Part shown: positions 62,876 to 64,000 of the stretch, piece after piece
How the letters are laid out: the number at the start of each line of letters is the position of its first letter
How positions within the stretch are numbered: the stretch's first letter is position 1
Assembly (NCBI GenBank): GCA_030015575.1
Contig: JASDDO010000024.1
Location: 41,006,114 to 41,070,113 of the forward strand
Direction: 5' to 3'
From: Agapanthus africanus
Taxonomy: Eukaryota; Streptophyta; Magnoliopsida; Asparagales; Amaryllidaceae
Length of the DNA stretch: 64,000 nt
Position numbers and translations under genes: made by a program
Notes under the pieces: model-generated
Told to the model about the DNA's origin: nothing
The model's input: the letters and a program-made list of their open reading frames with translations, nothing else
Databases searched by the model: none

Positions 62876-64000
62876 TGTTCATGCTATTTTCAAAAAATTG
62901 TCATGCTAAGCAACTCTAAACTTAGAATCCTTAACTAGAGATTCAGACAATACCAAATGTAAACTACTTTACATGTTGAGAACAAGAATACAACCTTTGT
63001 AGTTCGAGTCCTTCTCTTCTAAAGCTCCAGGTTGAAGTCTACGCGACTCTACAAGGCTCCGTTTCGAGTTGAATGACCTTCCTTCGTGATTTTCGCGCCA
63101 AAGACGATCCACCCGAAGTTCTTTTAGATCAAGATAACTCTACACTAAACTCCTTTAGTGTATGAATCACACCACATTAAATTGCTAGTTTGGTGTGGGA
63201 TGATGAAGTAGGGGATATGATAAGCTCATTAGGTTACTCACAAGCTCAATGATTCACATCTCATGTAAGGGTTTGAGCTTGGAGGTGGGATGAATAAATT
63301 GTAGAGATCAAGAGGAAGAAGAAGCTCAAGGAAATGGCTAACGCATTTAGCATGAAGAAAGTGTAGAAACAATAATATGAATAATCTTTCTCCTCACTCA
63401 TTCAAGCATGGAATAAATTGCAATTCTAAATTACAACCATGCTTGAATAGTGAGTCAAGAATAATAAAAAACCATATAAGCCCATGCCTCATCCATACCC
63501 AAAATATCTCCACAATTTACACCTCATTTTTCTATTTTCTAAAAATATAAAAATATGCCATGCTTCATATATATATATATCAAATATACATTAGTATATA
63601 CATATATATAAATGAAGCAATTAGTGAGCTAATGATATTAGTTAAGATATAATTATATCATATATAATATTTATCACATTATTAAATCAACACTTGATCT
63701 AATAATCCGGTTATATCACATATAATATTTACCACACTTGATTCGATAATCTGGTCATATCACATATGACCTAACCGATACCAGATAACTGCCAGATTAC
63801 AATACATTATCACATACATGTATTTAATCAGGCCCACACACATATCACATATGCGCCCTACTTCATTTCGCTTGAACCAGAAAACTTCTGTGTGGGACTC
63901 TAAAGACTCGTCAATACGCCGGCAGTAGGTGATGATCACATCAGTCACTTACAAGCCGTCAACGGTACTAGCTGGACGTAACAGCTACCCGGGTATTGAG
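62876..64000 (-). repeat. Element D: LTR of another C1-like Copia element, cut by window edge
   Basis: In + coordinates it starts TGTTCATGCTATTTTC and runs parallel to the reverse complement of the C1 LTR: ACAACCTTTGTAG, CTACGCGACTC, AAGACGATCCACCCGAAG, CTCAAGCTTGG-type words, the AT-rich TATCACATATAA stretch and GACTCTAAAGACTCGTCAATACG near the end. It is diverged from C1 but clearly the same family. Being the left LTR of a minus-strand element, it would be a 3' LTR (or a solo LTR). The other end is outside the window. Confidence 0.75.

Overview
The window is plant nuclear DNA from a large, repeat-rich genome, and I found no host gene outside mobile elements. Almost every base belongs to nested LTR retrotransposons with seed-plant features: Tat-clade Ty3/Gypsy elements with a second RNase H and antisense genes, Tork/Angela-like Ty1/Copia elements with initiator-Met-tRNA primer sites, and a long solo LTR of Tekay/Del type. 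Short GT-AG introns (60-83 bp) and GC-rich codon use in one accessory frame fit a flowering plant, perhaps a monocot. I cannot name the species.

Layout. Element A (Tat, + strand, old, badly broken) is the outermost layer. It occupies 1-11606, 38095-39592 and 61386-62875 and runs off the left edge; its 3' LTR is not seen. Copia element C1 (+, 11607-38094) sits in A's 3' noncoding region. C1 itself holds three later insertions: Copia element C2 (- strand, 13637-23622, target duplication AATTA) in its 5' LTR, a 4.57-kb solo LTR (25963-30533, GTTTA) in its leader, and a 1.59-kb solo LTR, S2 (32290-33882, CTATT), in its pol. Tat element B (- strand, 39593-61385, 21.8 kb, target duplication GGGAC, LTRs of about 3.5 kb) sits inside an antisense, intron-bearing gene of A. 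From 62876 to the end is the LTR of another Copia element, D, related to C1.

How the parts work together. A and B are the same broad family and share one plan: LTR, primer site, extra ORF1 with repeated SVFxRL motifs, gag, protease-RT-RNase H-archaeal-type RNase H-integrase, a long noncoding 3' region full of tandem and inverted repeats, then an accessory gene on the opposite strand. A and B carry apparently unrelated antisense genes in that slot. A's antisense gene has introns and a poly(A) signal; B's has a CCAAT and TATA promoter.

The most unusual content is structural. Several independent sets of short hairpins keep a constant loop while their stems change on both sides together: arrays in the 3' regions of A and B, TTAA-centred palindromes and GGAC/GTCC dyads in the B LTR, and a further set in the C1/C2 leader. 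The B LTR also carries about 14 paired G-boxes (CACGTG-N4-CACGTG), and S2 has an unrelated-looking array with the same spacing.

Elements are treated as fossils: A has more than a dozen breaks, B looks nearly whole with about five, C1 and C2 are broken. Boundaries come from reading the termini by eye; percentages and ages are rough.
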